The notes beneath the pieces are model-generated. The model did not search any database, was not told where the DNA came from, and worked only from the letters and a program-made list of their open reading frames with translations. Below, in pieces: positions 26,025 to 34,859 of a stretch of DNA of 64,000 nucleotides (position 1 is its first letter; each line of letters begins with the position of its first letter). Source of the DNA: Algoriphagus sp. (GTDB taxonomy: Bacteria; Bacteroidota; Bacteroidia; Cytophagales; Cyclobacteriaceae). The DNA lies in NCBI RefSeq assembly GCF_030694375.1, contig NZ_JAUXYL010000017.1:1-64000 (forward strand), written 5' to 3'. The position numbers were made by a program, and so were the translations under genes.

Positions 26025-27103
26025 TGCTTGATCAGATGCATGGTTTCCAAAGTCAGACCGGGGCCAAAACCCATTGACAATATCTCTCCTTCTACCAGGG
26101 GATCCTTCATCATTCGCTCCAATACAAACAGGATAGTGGCAGAAGACATATTCCCAAATTGTTTTAATACCTGCATCGCGTGAAAATTCACTTCAGGACC
26201 GAGTTCAAATGCCTCCTGTACTTTTTGCAAGATTTGCTTCCCGCCCGGATGAATGGCAAAGTTCTGGATCTGGCTTAGCCTGAACTTTTTTTCAAAAACA
26301 TCTTTAAGTTCCCGAATCCCCTTGTCCAGCAGTGCGGGAATGTATTTGCTAAGTCTCATTTCAAAACCAAAATCACCAATACCCCAAGCCATATCCTGCT
26401 CCCCTTCTCTGAATACCTGACTGAGATATGAATTAATTTTCAGGCCTTTATCCGAATTCATCACCAAAGCAGCGGCAGCACCGTCTCCAAACAGGGAATT
26501 GGCAAGGATATTATCCTCTGTATAATCTTTCTGAAAGTGAAGTGTACACAACTCGACCGAAACTACCAAAACCTTTGCTTCCGGCTCAGCTCGGAGAATT
26601 TTATCTGCGAGCTTCAATCCTGTAAATGCGGCATAGCAACCCATAAAATGAACACAGTAGCGCTCTACCTCATCCTCAAGCCCGAGTTTAGCCATGAGCT
26701 CAAGCTCCACCCCCGGCGCAACCATCCCTGTACAAGAGACCAAAATCAGATGAGTCAGGGACTTGGCAGCTACACCGGCTTGATCCAGGCAGGAGATTGA
26801 GGCTGATGCAGCGAGTCCGGGAGCTGTCCTCCGAAACACTTCCATTCTGGCCTTGGTCCCCGGAAAGGGGAGAAGTTGCTCATTTTTAGGGAAAAAAGAG
26901 AAATCTTCAGTGAGTAGCTTATCAAAGTCCTCCAAGGCACTGTGCCGGAAATTGATGCCTGACATGCGATAAAATATACCGAGCTTTCGACTGTCGGTCT
27001 CGTCCAGCTGATGGGCCAGCTTCATAAATCGGGCTATTTCTGCCTGGGGAATTGGGGTTCCCGGATTGGAAAGCCCGATGCTGACAATACTGGAATTCAT
27101 CAA
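26021..27103 (-). CDS. Type III polyketide synthase (chalcone/alkylresorcinol synthase family)
   Basis: 360-residue homodimeric condensing enzyme of the thiolase fold. The catalytic triad is visible: C156 in VHFMGCYAAF, H285 in NFAIHPGGKQ, and N318 in FGNMSSATILF. Also typical are LVSCTGMVAPGVE and ANSLFGDGAAAALV. Members extend an acyl-CoA with malonyl-CoA and cyclise to pyrones, resorcinols or quinone precursors. It heads an operon with the methyltransferase; a UbiA prenyltransferase is divergent 447 bp away. Product unknown. Confidence 0.93.
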   Translation of the reverse strand: MMNSSIVSIGLSNPGTPIPQAEIARFMKLAHQLDETDSRKLGIFYRMSGINFRHSALEDFDKLLTEDFSFFPKNEQLLPFPGTKARMEVFRRTAPGLAASASISCLDQAGVAAKSLTHLILVSCTGMVAPGVELELMAKLGLEDEVERYCVHFMGCYAAFTGLKLADKILRAEPEAKVLVVSVELCTLHFQKDYTEDNILANSLFGDGAAAALVMNSDKGLKINSYLSQVFREGEQDMAWGIGDFGFEMRLSKYIPALLDKGIRELKDVFEKKFRLSQIQNFAIHPGGKQILQKVQEAFELGPEVNFHAMQVLKQFGNMSSATILFVLERMMKDPLVEGEILSMGFGPGLTLETMHLIKQ

Positions 27104-27279
27104 ATCAAGTTAAGCGAATATTTCTAAATTGGGACTCATTGATTACAACCATCCTGCCAAGAGAAGGTTAAACTTTAAAATTAAATGATGGGGAAAAGTG
27201 CTCCTTTTTAGGCAAATAAAAAATGGTCTGGAATTACCTTCAATATTGGATTGATTTTTTGATGAGATAAAAGCGTCAG

Positions 27280-27501
27280 TCTGCCGTGGCAGAGGGGTCG
27301 GAATAGAACTCCAACGATGAAATAGAAACCAATGACCACGGAGTGGTCAAACCTCTCAATAACCCTAGGTGCAACCTAGGGATCCGTGCAACCTGATCTT
27401 AGAAACCAACCCTGCAAGGGTTGAACTTGAAGGGAATCCAGAATAGCTCCCCACAAACAAAGTTCGACTCCCTTTGGGCCTGACCGAGGCGGAAAGTCGA
27501 A
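27280..27501. repeat. Cluster of five hairpins between the PKS and ubiA genes
   Basis: In order: TCTGCC-GT-GGCAGA (27280-27293); TGACCAC-GGA-GTGGTCA (27333-27349); CCCTAGGT-GCA-ACCTAGGG (27363-27381); CAACCCT-GCA-AGGGTTG (27407-27423); and TTCGACT...AGTCGAA (27463-27501) with an inner CCC-TTT-GGG. No gene is present in 27104-27550. Such strings of short hairpins recur between genes in this phylum. The evenly dense packing could also form a structured leader for the ubiA transcript. Confidence 0.7.
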
Positions 27502-27550
27502 GGGCTTACAATCTTTCGAGATTTAGTAAAATAACCTTACTTTTAAATTT

Positions 27551-28447
27551 ATGATCACACGCTCCAGCATCAGCCATTTACGAATTCCATTTTCACTTTT
27601 TCTAATGCCGGTTTTTCTGTTCGCTTTGGCCCTTACTCCAAACTTAAATGGGGACCGATTGCTGTTGGTATTTCTTGTGCTTCACTTATTTCTATATCCC
27701 AGCAGCAACGGATACAACAGTTTTTTTGATCGGGATGAAGAAAGTATCGGCGGATTGAAACACCCTCCTAAGGTCACCCCTGATTTATATTGGCTGTCGC
27801 AGGGATTTTTTCTCATTGCCTTAATCCTCGGTGCAATGATCAGTTTGGGTTTTGCCGGCATGCTTTTAGTCTATGGCCTGGTAAGTATGGCTTATTCCCA
27901 TCCGCGGATCAGGATCAAAAAGTACCCTTGGGCAAGTTGGATCATCGCGGGTTTTTTTCAGGGATATTTCACCTTCGCTATGGCCTATGCCGGATTGAGT
28001 GACTTGGGCTGGGATGTGATAGTCAAGCCACACGTGATTATTCCGGGGCTCTTGACCAGCCTGATGCTTTGGGGAAATTACCCACTTACACAAGTCTATC
28101 AGCATCGGGAGGACTCCAAAAGAGGAGATCGCACCCTGAGCCTCAAACTGGGAATCAAAGGTACCTTTCTCTTTTCCGCACTTTTCTTTGCACTCACCGG
28201 AGCAGCATTCATTTGGTATTTTCTGGATCGTGGCCAAGACCAGATCATTTGGGTATACCTTGGAGCCATGGCTCCGATCATTCTGTTTTTTCTAATCTGG
28301 TTCGGATTTGTAAATCAAAATCCCGAAAAGTACGCCTCTTATTCCTGGGCGATGGGGATGAACAGTTTGTCGGCTTTGGCTCTGAATGCCTTCTTTATTT
28401 ACTACTTCCTAGAAAACACCCAAATTCAGCAGGTTTTCGGATATTAA
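27551..28447 (+). CDS. UbiA-family prenyltransferase
   Basis: 298-residue integral membrane enzyme with about eight or nine helices. The first aspartate motif is NSFFDRDEES (about 56-65, an NxxxDxD form), the second is YQHREDSKRGDRTLS. These bind the Mg2+-diphosphate of an isoprenyl donor, and the enzyme prenylates an aromatic or other small acceptor. Location between a type III PKS operon and an FAD reductase suggests the PKS product is the acceptor. It converges with the reductase: stops are adjacent at 28447/28448. Confidence 0.88.
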   Translation: MITRSSISHLRIPFSLFLMPVFLFALALTPNLNGDRLLLVFLVLHLFLYPSSNGYNSFFDRDEESIGGLKHPPKVTPDLYWLSQGFFLIALILGAMISLGFAGMLLVYGLVSMAYSHPRIRIKKYPWASWIIAGFFQGYFTFAMAYAGLSDLGWDVIVKPHVIIPGLLTSLMLWGNYPLTQVYQHREDSKRGDRTLSLKLGIKGTFLFSALFFALTGAAFIWYFLDRGQDQIIWVYLGAMAPIILFFLIWFGFVNQNPEKYASYSWAMGMNSLSALALNAFFIYYFLENTQIQQVFGY

Positions 28448-29566
28448 TCAGAAGGGACTCCCATGTGTATTTTTGATGATCTGCTTCGCCAAAAATGGAA
28501 TATGGTTGATCAGATTTCTTGCAAATACGGAGGCTCCGCCTGATCCAAAAAGCCGCTGTACATTTCTCCCTACCCATAATCTTTGGCGAAATTCTGCAGT
28601 CCAGGTTTTAGTATAAATTGACTCCACTTCTTCCCGGCTACCTCCGGTCAACAGGGACTCTGCGGCGAGTTTTCCTGAATGAATCGCCATAGCCATCCCA
28701 TTGCCACAAAGCGGTGTAATCAATCCGGCGGAATCTCCTGCCATAAGGATGTGGTTTTCTACCGGATCCTTAGGCTCAAAATTAATCTCATTGATCACTT
28801 CGGGCTTTTCGAACAGAAACTCACTTTCTTGAAAAATCTTTTTCAAAATCGGGTTTCCCCATAAAACCTGCCGCTCCATTTCTTCTACCGAACCAAACTG
28901 CCGGAGCTGATCCCGACTGCCCAAGTAGCAGAGATTGAATTTTCCAGACTCGATGGCATTCAGTCCGCAGTAGCCTCCATGGAAATTGTGCAGCGCTACC
29001 GTATCGTGTTCAAAGTCTCCATTCACATGGTACTTTACACCGATATATGGACTCCTTTTTTGTATAAAGGAGCGATTCATGACTTTATCCAATTTGCTTC
29101 GCTTTCCAAAAGCACCTATGACATAATCCGCTTCAAGGATGGAATGATCGGATAGCGTCAACTGGAATTTTCCAGCTTTTTCATTATAATCAACAGAATT
29201 GACTTGAATTCCTGCCCTTACTTCGACACCTGATGCTACGGCTTGCTTCACCAGCCATTCATCCAACACGAACCTGCTGATTCCAAATCCACCGAGATCC
29301 AGGGGAATTTGGACTGTTTTCCCTTTGGTGTCACTGAACTGAAAACGAGTAATCTCCGGAAGCTGCAAATAATCGGGATATAGCTTTTCCCTTTTCAAAA
29401 AACCGAGTACTTCATTGGAAATGTATTCCCCACAAACTCGATGAAAAGGGTACATCTTTTTCTCTATAAGCATTACATTTCTATCCTTTCTGGCCAGAAG
29501 GATGGATGAAATCAAGCCTGCAAGTCCTCCACCGATGACAATTATTCTTTTTTCTGATGCTTTCAA
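28448..29566 (-). CDS. FAD-dependent oxidoreductase (geranylgeranyl reductase-like)
   Basis: 372 residues. FAD-binding GGGLAGLISSILLAR (12-26), then EKKMYPFHRVCGEYIS, typical of geranylgeranyl-reductase-related and aromatic hydroxylase-like flavoproteins, and the second FAD motif LMAGDSAGLITPLCGNGMAMA. It could reduce the prenyl chain or hydroxylate the ring of a polyketide. It is convergent with ubiA with no gap. The pairing PKS / methyltransferase / UbiA / FAD enzyme recurs in Bacteroidota by my recollection. Confidence 0.85.
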   Translation of the reverse strand: MKASEKRIIVIGGGLAGLISSILLARKDRNVMLIEKKMYPFHRVCGEYISNEVLGFLKREKLYPDYLQLPEITRFQFSDTKGKTVQIPLDLGGFGISRFVLDEWLVKQAVASGVEVRAGIQVNSVDYNEKAGKFQLTLSDHSILEADYVIGAFGKRSKLDKVMNRSFIQKRSPYIGVKYHVNGDFEHDTVALHNFHGGYCGLNAIESGKFNLCYLGSRDQLRQFGSVEEMERQVLWGNPILKKIFQESEFLFEKPEVINEINFEPKDPVENHILMAGDSAGLITPLCGNGMAMAIHSGKLAAESLLTGGSREEVESIYTKTWTAEFRQRLWVGRNVQRLFGSGGASVFARNLINHIPFLAKQIIKNTHGSPF

Positions 29567-29674
29567 GTGCCTTTGATTTGATGATTCAACCGCTTATCAA
29601 AAAATAAGTTTATTCGCCCGCTTATCCCGCAGTTTGGAAGTTACTTTATTTCCAGAATTCAACTTATCTATATC

Positions 29675-32209
29675 ATGAATAAAACCCTACCCAAATTACT
29701 CAGGAGAACAGCCTTTGTATTGGGAGTGATGGGATCGCTGCTCAGTGCAGAGGACTCATTTGCCCAAAAGAAAAAGAAAAAAGGCGAAGAAACACCTGCT
29801 GCCGCACCTGCTGCACCACGACCAAGTGCTCCCCCTTCCAACGGGCCAAAGCCTTACAAAGAGGTAATCACGGCAAAAGCCAAGACCAAAGAGGGACTTT
29901 TTAAAGTTCATCAAATTGAGGACAAGTACTTCTATGAAATACCGGATTCGCTGTTGGGACGCGATATGCTGATGGTGGTGAGAATCGCCAAAACAGCTGA
30001 TGGAATCGGATATGGAGGCGAAAACACCAACAATCTGATGGTACGTTGGGAAAAAAACAATGACGACATCCTTCTGAAAGTCGTATCGGTTAACAACTAC
30101 GCCGCAGATTCGCTGCCGATATCAATGGCTGTCAAAAACTCAAACTTAGAGCCGATCCTTCAGAAATTTGCAATTAAAGCAAGAGGAACTGACTCAACGG
30201 GGATTGTCATCGAAGTTACCGATCTGTTCAACAAAGACAATCAGGCACTGGGACTACAACGCAATAGAAGAACGGAATACAAAGTTTCCAGACTGGACAC
30301 GGATCGCTCTTATATTGTTCATATCAATTCCTATCCGATCAACATTGAGAATCGCTATGTCTTGACCTATGCCGCAACAGATCCCCCTTCAAACAGCTCC
30401 ACGGGATTGATCACTCTGGAAATGAATGCCTCAATGGTATTACTGCCTAAAGAGCCCATGAAGCAACGCTTGGCTGACCGCCGGGTAGGTTGGTTTGCAC
30501 GATCCTACGTAGACTACGGTGCCGATGAGCAACGGGCCACTTCCCGACGTTACCTCGATCGCTGGAGATTGGAAGTGAAGCCAGAGGATATGGAGAAGTT
30601 TAAGCGTGGCGAATTGGTAGAGCCTGTCAAGCCTATCGTGTATTACATCGATCCTGCCACTCCTACGAAGTGGGTTCCTTATTTAAAGCAAGGGGTTGAG
30701 GATTGGCAAAAGGCTTTTGAGGCTGCCGGTTTCAAAAATGCAATCATTGCCAAAGAAGCACCTTCGGCTCAAGAAGATCCAACCTGGAGTACAGAGGATG
30801 CGAGATTTTCAGTCATTCGCTACTTCGCTTCAGACATTCAAAATGCGTACGGACCACACGTATCTGATCCCCGCTCAGGAGAGATCATCGAATCCCACAT
30901 TGGCTGGTATCACAACGTGATGAACCTGTTGAGAAACTGGTTCTTCATCCAGACTGCAGCGATCAACCCGGATGCCAGAGGGGTGAATTTCTCGGACGAA
31001 ACGATGGGGCGATTGATCCGCTTCGTATCTGCACATGAAGTTGGCCACACCTTGGGTCTTCCTCACAACTTCGCTTCATCTGTGGCTTATCCGGTAGAAA
31101 AACTCCGCGATCCCGCTTTCACAAAAGAATTTGGTACCGCACCTTCGATTATGGATTATGCCCGATTCAATTACATCGCGCAGCCGGAAGACAAAGGTGT
31201 AAGCCTAATGCCTGACGTAGGACCATACGACAAGTATGCTATCATGTGGGGCTATCGTCCAATCCCGGAGGCTGCAACGCCTGAAGCAGAGCAGCCGATA
31301 TTGGATAAGTGGATTTTGGATAAAAAAGGAGATCCAATCTACCGATACGGTCGTCAGGGTAACAATTACGACCCGACTACTCAATCCGAAGATTTGGGTG
31401 ACAATGCGATGAAAGCTTCCGAATACGGAATCAAAAACCTGCAACGCATCATGCCAAACTTGATGGAATGGACAGCAGAAGAAAACAAACCTTATAAAGA
31501 TTACGCAGACTTATCAGAGATGTATGGTCAGGTGATTGGACAATTCAACCGCTACATGGGCCATGTGAGAACCAATGTGGGTGGAGTTGCAGAGGTATAC
31601 AGCTCAGTCGGTCAAAATGAAGCGGTATACACACACACTTCCAAAGAAATGCAAAAGTCTGCCGTCGACTTCTTGAACAAGCAGCTTTTTGCTACGCCGA
31701 CATGGTTGATGGATGACAAAATCATCGCACGAATTGGAGATTTTGGTGCATTGGAACGAGTCCGCGGCATACAGGTGACCACACTTAACGGAATCCTGGA
31801 GTGGGGTCGTCTTGGCCGTGTAATCGAGAATGAGGCAATGAACGGATCTAATGCGTATAAAATTACCGAATTATTTGATGATTTGAGAAAAGGTATCTGG
31901 ACCGAACTCTCCGCCGGCAAATCAATCGATGTACAGCGAAGAGCTCTTCAGAGAGCACATATTGAGCGACTTGAACTATTGCTGACAGGCAACGAGCCAA
32001 ATCTTCCTGCGCAGTTCAGGGCTTTCGTTGGACCACAAATCAATGCATCGCAGTCCGATATCAGACCAATGGCAAGAGGAGAACTCAAAACCCTGCAAAG
32101 CCAAATCAGAGGAGCAATCGGACGAACATCAGACCGAATGTCAAAACTCCATCTTGAGGATGCGCTAGCAAGGATTGAAAAAATTCTCTCCGAAGAGTCT
32201 GGAAAATAA
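29675..32209 (+). CDS. Exported zinc metalloprotease (DUF5117/DUF4953 type, HExxHxxGxxH)
   Basis: 844 residues. A signal peptide (to about residue 31, ending SFAQ) is followed by a lysine-rich and proline/alanine linker, then a DUF5117-like beta domain. The zinc site is H454-E455-xx-H458-xx-G461-xx-H464 (HEVGHTLGLPH), a metzincin-like pattern, with a Met-turn candidate in APSIMDYARFNY. The C-terminal 250 residues are helical. Family members are uncharacterised surface or periplasmic proteases abundant in Bacteroidota. Transcribed alone, with its own terminator at 32214. Confidence 0.92.
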   Translation: MNKTLPKLLRRTAFVLGVMGSLLSAEDSFAQKKKKKGEETPAAAPAAPRPSAPPSNGPKPYKEVITAKAKTKEGLFKVHQIEDKYFYEIPDSLLGRDMLMVVRIAKTADGIGYGGENTNNLMVRWEKNNDDILLKVVSVNNYAADSLPISMAVKNSNLEPILQKFAIKARGTDSTGIVIEVTDLFNKDNQALGLQRNRRTEYKVSRLDTDRSYIVHINSYPINIENRYVLTYAATDPPSNSSTGLITLEMNASMVLLPKEPMKQRLADRRVGWFARSYVDYGADEQRATSRRYLDRWRLEVKPEDMEKFKRGELVEPVKPIVYYIDPATPTKWVPYLKQGVEDWQKAFEAAGFKNAIIAKEAPSAQEDPTWSTEDARFSVIRYFASDIQNAYGPHVSDPRSGEIIESHIGWYHNVMNLLRNWFFIQTAAINPDARGVNFSDETMGRLIRFVSAHEVGHTLGLPHNFASSVAYPVEKLRDPAFTKEFGTAPSIMDYARFNYIAQPEDKGVSLMPDVGPYDKYAIMWGYRPIPEAATPEAEQPILDKWILDKKGDPIYRYGRQGNNYDPTTQSEDLGDNAMKASEYGIKNLQRIMPNLMEWTAEENKPYKDYADLSEMYGQVIGQFNRYMGHVRTNVGGVAEVYSSVGQNEAVYTHTSKEMQKSAVDFLNKQLFATPTWLMDDKIIARIGDFGALERVRGIQVTTLNGILEWGRLGRVIENEAMNGSNAYKITELFDDLRKGIWTELSAGKSIDVQRRALQRAHIERLELLLTGNEPNLPAQFRAFVGPQINASQSDIRPMARGELKTLQSQIRGAIGRTSDRMSKLHLEDALARIEKILSEESGK

Positions 32210-32213
32210 CCAC

Positions 32214-32241
32214 AAAAAAGGCGCTGAGATCAGCGCCTTTT
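32214..32241 (+). terminator. Terminator of the zinc metalloprotease gene
   Basis: GGCGCTGA (32220-32227) / TCAGCGCC (32230-32237), 2-nt gap, flanked by six A and eight T. Confidence 0.9.
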
Positions 32242-32287
32242 TTTTCACTACCATTTTTTGAGTTAATTTGACATTCAAACAGAAGTC

Positions 32288-32701
32288 ATGCTTAGCCCTC
32301 TTTACATACTTCAATCCCATAAACTCCGGATTACCGACTGTCGATTGGACATCATCCAAGAATTCTTGGATAAAAATGTAGCCCTTTCACATTCCGACTT
32401 GGAGGATAAGCTCAATCAACAATTTGATCGGGTTACCATCTACCGCACTTTAAAAACTTTTTTGGACAAAGATCTAATCCATAAAGTTCTTGATGACAGT
32501 GGCGCTACTAAGTATGCCCTTTGTGCTCACGGTGAAACCAAACATGTGCACAACCATGAGCATGTACACTTCAAATGCGAATCCTGTGGAGAAACAACCT
32601 GTCTGGAAGAAATCACATTGCCTCAAATCAAACTGCCCTCAGGATTTGAGAAAAAAGAAATGAATCTCCTAGTACAGGGGATTTGTGACAAATGCCATTA
32701 A
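32288..32701 (+). CDS. Fur-family metal-responsive repressor, Zur-like
   Basis: 137-residue DNA-binding repressor. N-terminal winged helix (LRITDCRLDIIQEFLDKN, with recognition helix DRVTIYRTLKTFLDKDLI), then a histidine-rich hinge HVHNHEHVHFKCESCG. Structural zinc cysteines are C97/C100 and C133/C136. The histidine-rich hinge and short length favour a zinc sensor (Zur) over iron, and a Zur-type box occurs at 19933 in this window, but iron or peroxide sensing cannot be excluded. Its stop overlaps that of the convergent small gene by 4 bp. Confidence 0.85.
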   Translation: MLSPLYILQSHKLRITDCRLDIIQEFLDKNVALSHSDLEDKLNQQFDRVTIYRTLKTFLDKDLIHKVLDDSGATKYALCAHGETKHVHNHEHVHFKCESCGETTCLEEITLPQIKLPSGFEKKEMNLLVQGICDKCH

Positions 32702-32928
32702 TATTCAGCCGGCTCCGGCGCTTTTGATTTTTTGGGAGAATCCGAGGGCCAAATGACCCCGGGGGGCAAGTCAATTTTAGGAGGTGTGAGATTCTCAATC
32801 CCTCCATCTCCATCGTCATTACTGCTATTTCCCCTTCTTAGTGAGTTTTTAGTCATCGTTGCTACAAAATAGATTAAGATGACGTAAGCCACACCACACA
32901 TAAAGAGATCAATGATCAGACTGTTCAT
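32698..32928 (-). CDS. Small single-pass membrane protein (76 aa)
   Basis: One N-terminal membrane helix (LIIDLFMCGVAYVILIYFVA) and a polar, proline-rich tail with an SSNDDGDGG acidic patch. It converges on the Fur-family gene with overlapping stops. Not recognised; the composition and clean ATG at 32928 argue it is real. Confidence 0.55.
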   Translation of the reverse strand: MNSLIIDLFMCGVAYVILIYFVATMTKNSLRRGNSSNDDGDGGIENLTPPKIDLPPGVIWPSDSPKKSKAPEPAEY

Positions 32929-33079
32929 GGCTAAAAATTTTCAGATAAGTTAATCGAATACATGTTCTAAATCAACCGATTAATCCTTTTGTTTAAATCC
33001 ATGTGCTGTATTTATGATTTTTTTCGACTTGCTAAATCACTCGGATAGGTGGATATTTGCGCTCGCTAATTTGTATCCG

Positions 33080-33550
33080 ATGATTATCAAAACAAAAAAA
33101 TATCAGCTTCCCACTGGAACTTACATCAAAATGGGATTAAAATCGATTCTAATGCAACAATGGTGGGTCATTTTGATAGCTCTTTCCATTTGCTTTGGAT
33201 ACCTGTGGATCGCTTCGATTTGGTGGTTTATTGGAGCCCTGATTGCCTACGGTCTCTATGTTTTATTTTGGACTATTCAGTTTGCAGGAGTTACTCAAAT
33301 GGAACAGAATAAACCCATCTTTCAAAAAATGGCTTACGAAATCGACAGCAGACAAATCCTGATGAAGATAAATGCCCGGGAAGGAATGCCCATTCAGTGG
33401 AATATGATCAAGCGGGTGGAAATCACCAAAGATGCCTTTGTCCTGTATCTTTCCAAAGCCCAATTCATTCACTTGCCCTTTCGTATTTTCAATACAGAAA
33501 ACGAGAAGAAATTTTTGGAGACTATCCTGAAACGGAAAGAACTCATCTAA
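33080..33550 (+). CDS. YcxB-like membrane protein
   Basis: 156 residues from the ATG at 33080 (MIIKTKKYQLPTGTYIKMG); an in-frame ATG at 33014 would add 22 residues not typical of the family. Two adjacent helices (WWVILIALSICFGYLWI and WWFIGALIAYGLYVLFW) precede a cytosolic PH-like domain (MAYEIDSRQILMKIN, WNMIKRVEITKDAFVLYLS, IHLPFRIF), which is the YcxB layout. Function unknown. It ends at a shared bidirectional terminator. Confidence 0.75.
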   Translation: MIIKTKKYQLPTGTYIKMGLKSILMQQWWVILIALSICFGYLWIASIWWFIGALIAYGLYVLFWTIQFAGVTQMEQNKPIFQKMAYEIDSRQILMKINAREGMPIQWNMIKRVEITKDAFVLYLSKAQFIHLPFRIFNTENEKKFLETILKRKELI

Positions 33551-33553
33551 AAC

Positions 33554-33583
33554 AAAAAAAGCCCTCAATTGAGGGCTTTTTTT
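33554..33583. terminator. Bidirectional terminator (30-bp perfect palindrome)
   Basis: Seven A, GCCCTCAA directly followed by TTGAGGGC, seven T: a fully self-complementary 30-bp sequence between the convergent YcxB-like and fasciclin genes. Confidence 0.9.
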
Positions 33584-33597
33584 AGTTTAACCGGAAA

Positions 33598-34098
33598 TTA
33601 CATTTTTGGCAAAATCACGGTATCAATGACATGTACTACACCATTGCTTGCTTCAATATCTGCTGTGATAACAGTAGCATTGTCGATCATCGCTTTGCCG
33701 TCTTTTAACGTAACTGTGATTTCAGAACCCTGAACAGTTTTCGCCTTTTGACCATTTGACAGATCTGATGACATTACCTTGCCTGCCACAACATGATACG
33801 TCAATACCGCTATCAGTTGCGCCTTATTTTCAGGCTTCAAAAGGTTTTCTACAGTTCCAGCCGGCAACTTGGCAAAGGCCTCGTTTGTTGGCGCAAATAC
33901 TGTAAATGGTCCCTCACTTTTAAGTACACCTACCAAGTCACCTGCTTGAACTGCAGCTACCAAAGTGGACAAGAACTCAGTGGCAACCGCCAAGTCTACG
34001 ATGTCTGCGTCGACTTCATGAACGTTGGTTGATTTGGGAGTAAAGGCTGATGCGAAGAAAATCGTCATCACCATCAAAATAGAAAGTAATTTTTTCAT
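33598..34098 (-). CDS. Fasciclin-domain secreted protein
   Basis: 166 residues from the ATG at 34098 ([19 protein letters not shown] signal peptide); the frame extends 20 codons further but lacks a signal pattern. A single FAS1 domain: [30 protein letters not shown] (H1 box), [11 protein letters not shown], and the YH-H2 ending [20 protein letters not shown]1 proteins act in adhesion or matrix binding. One of the most reliably recognised proteins here; partner unknown. Confidence 0.94.
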   Translation of the reverse strand: MKKLLSILMVMTIFFASAFTPKSTNVHEVDADIVDLAVATEFLSTLVAAVQAGDLVGVLKSEGPFTVFAPTNEAFAKLPAGTVENLLKPENKAQLIAVLTYHVVAGKVMSSDLSNGQKAKTVQGSEITVTLKDGKAMIDNATVITADIEASNGVVHVIDTVILPKM

Positions 34099-34285
34099 AG
34101 TAGAAATAATTTTGGTTAGTGGAATTCGAACAGCTTGTTTCAAGTAATTGTTTTTCAAAGATTTGTTAAGAAACGTGAACGGGTATATTCGATTAAATAC
34201 GGTGAGGACAGGGTGTAATTGGAGTTTAGTTTTTGTTAAAAAACATTTAGAAAATTTTCCTGCTACTTTTTTCGATCTTTAAAGC

Positions 34286-34759
34286 ATGCAAATCAAACTC
34301 ATCGCCATCGGAAAAACTGATCATCCAGCCATTCAAAAACTGATCGAAGAATATTCCACCCGCTTGGGATTCTACATCCGGTTTGAGATGGAAGTGATTC
34401 CGGATTTGAAAAACACCAAATCACTTTCCGAGCAGATTCAAAAAGAAAAAGAAGGAGATTTGATCCTCAAAAAAATTCAAAGCGCTGATGAACTGATCTT
34501 ATTGGACGAGCGGGGCAAAACTTTTTCCTCTATCGAATTCTCTGAATTTCTGCAGAAAAAAATGAATTCGGGACTTAAGCAATTGGTATTGGTCATTGGA
34601 GGCCCTTATGGTTTTTCGGACGCGGTCTATAGTCGTGGAAACGGAAAGATTTCGCTTTCCAAAATGACTTTTTCGCATCAAATGATCAGACCTTTTTTGA
34701 TCGAACAGCTTTATCGGGCTTTTACCATCCTGAGAAACGAGCCTTACCACCACGAATGA
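34286..34759 (+). CDS. rlmH: 23S rRNA (pseudouridine-1915-N3)-methyltransferase
   Basis: 157-residue SPOUT-class methyltransferase acting on helix 69 of 23S rRNA in assembled ribosomes. Characteristic segments are IKLIAIGK at the start, LILLDERGKTFSSIEFSEFL, the knot glycines LVLVIGGPYGFSD, and the C-terminal SHQMIRPFLIEQLYRAFTILRNEPYHHE. Full length. Transcribed alone. Confidence 0.96.
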   Translation: MQIKLIAIGKTDHPAIQKLIEEYSTRLGFYIRFEMEVIPDLKNTKSLSEQIQKEKEGDLILKKIQSADELILLDERGKTFSSIEFSEFLQKKMNSGLKQLVLVIGGPYGFSDAVYSRGNGKISLSKMTFSHQMIRPFLIEQLYRAFTILRNEPYHHE

Positions 34760-34813
34760 GTACCTGAAGTACTCACTGTTAAGTTTTTAGCCAAACACTT
34801 TCCTAATGTTACC

Positions 34814-34842
34814 GAATTGTTAACTTTGAACAATTCAGATAA
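34814..34842 (+). promoter_or_regulatory. Promoter box inside an inverted repeat
   Basis: TAACTTTG (34821-34828) matches the -7 consensus TAnnTTTG and is framed by GAATTGTT (34814-34821) and AACAATTC (34829-34836), perfect 8-bp arms with a 7-bp spacer; GTTA/TAAC extend it outward. A regulator bound here would cover the promoter of the gene at 34860. Confidence 0.5.
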
Positions 34843-34859
34843 CATTAGCTTCATCTCAG

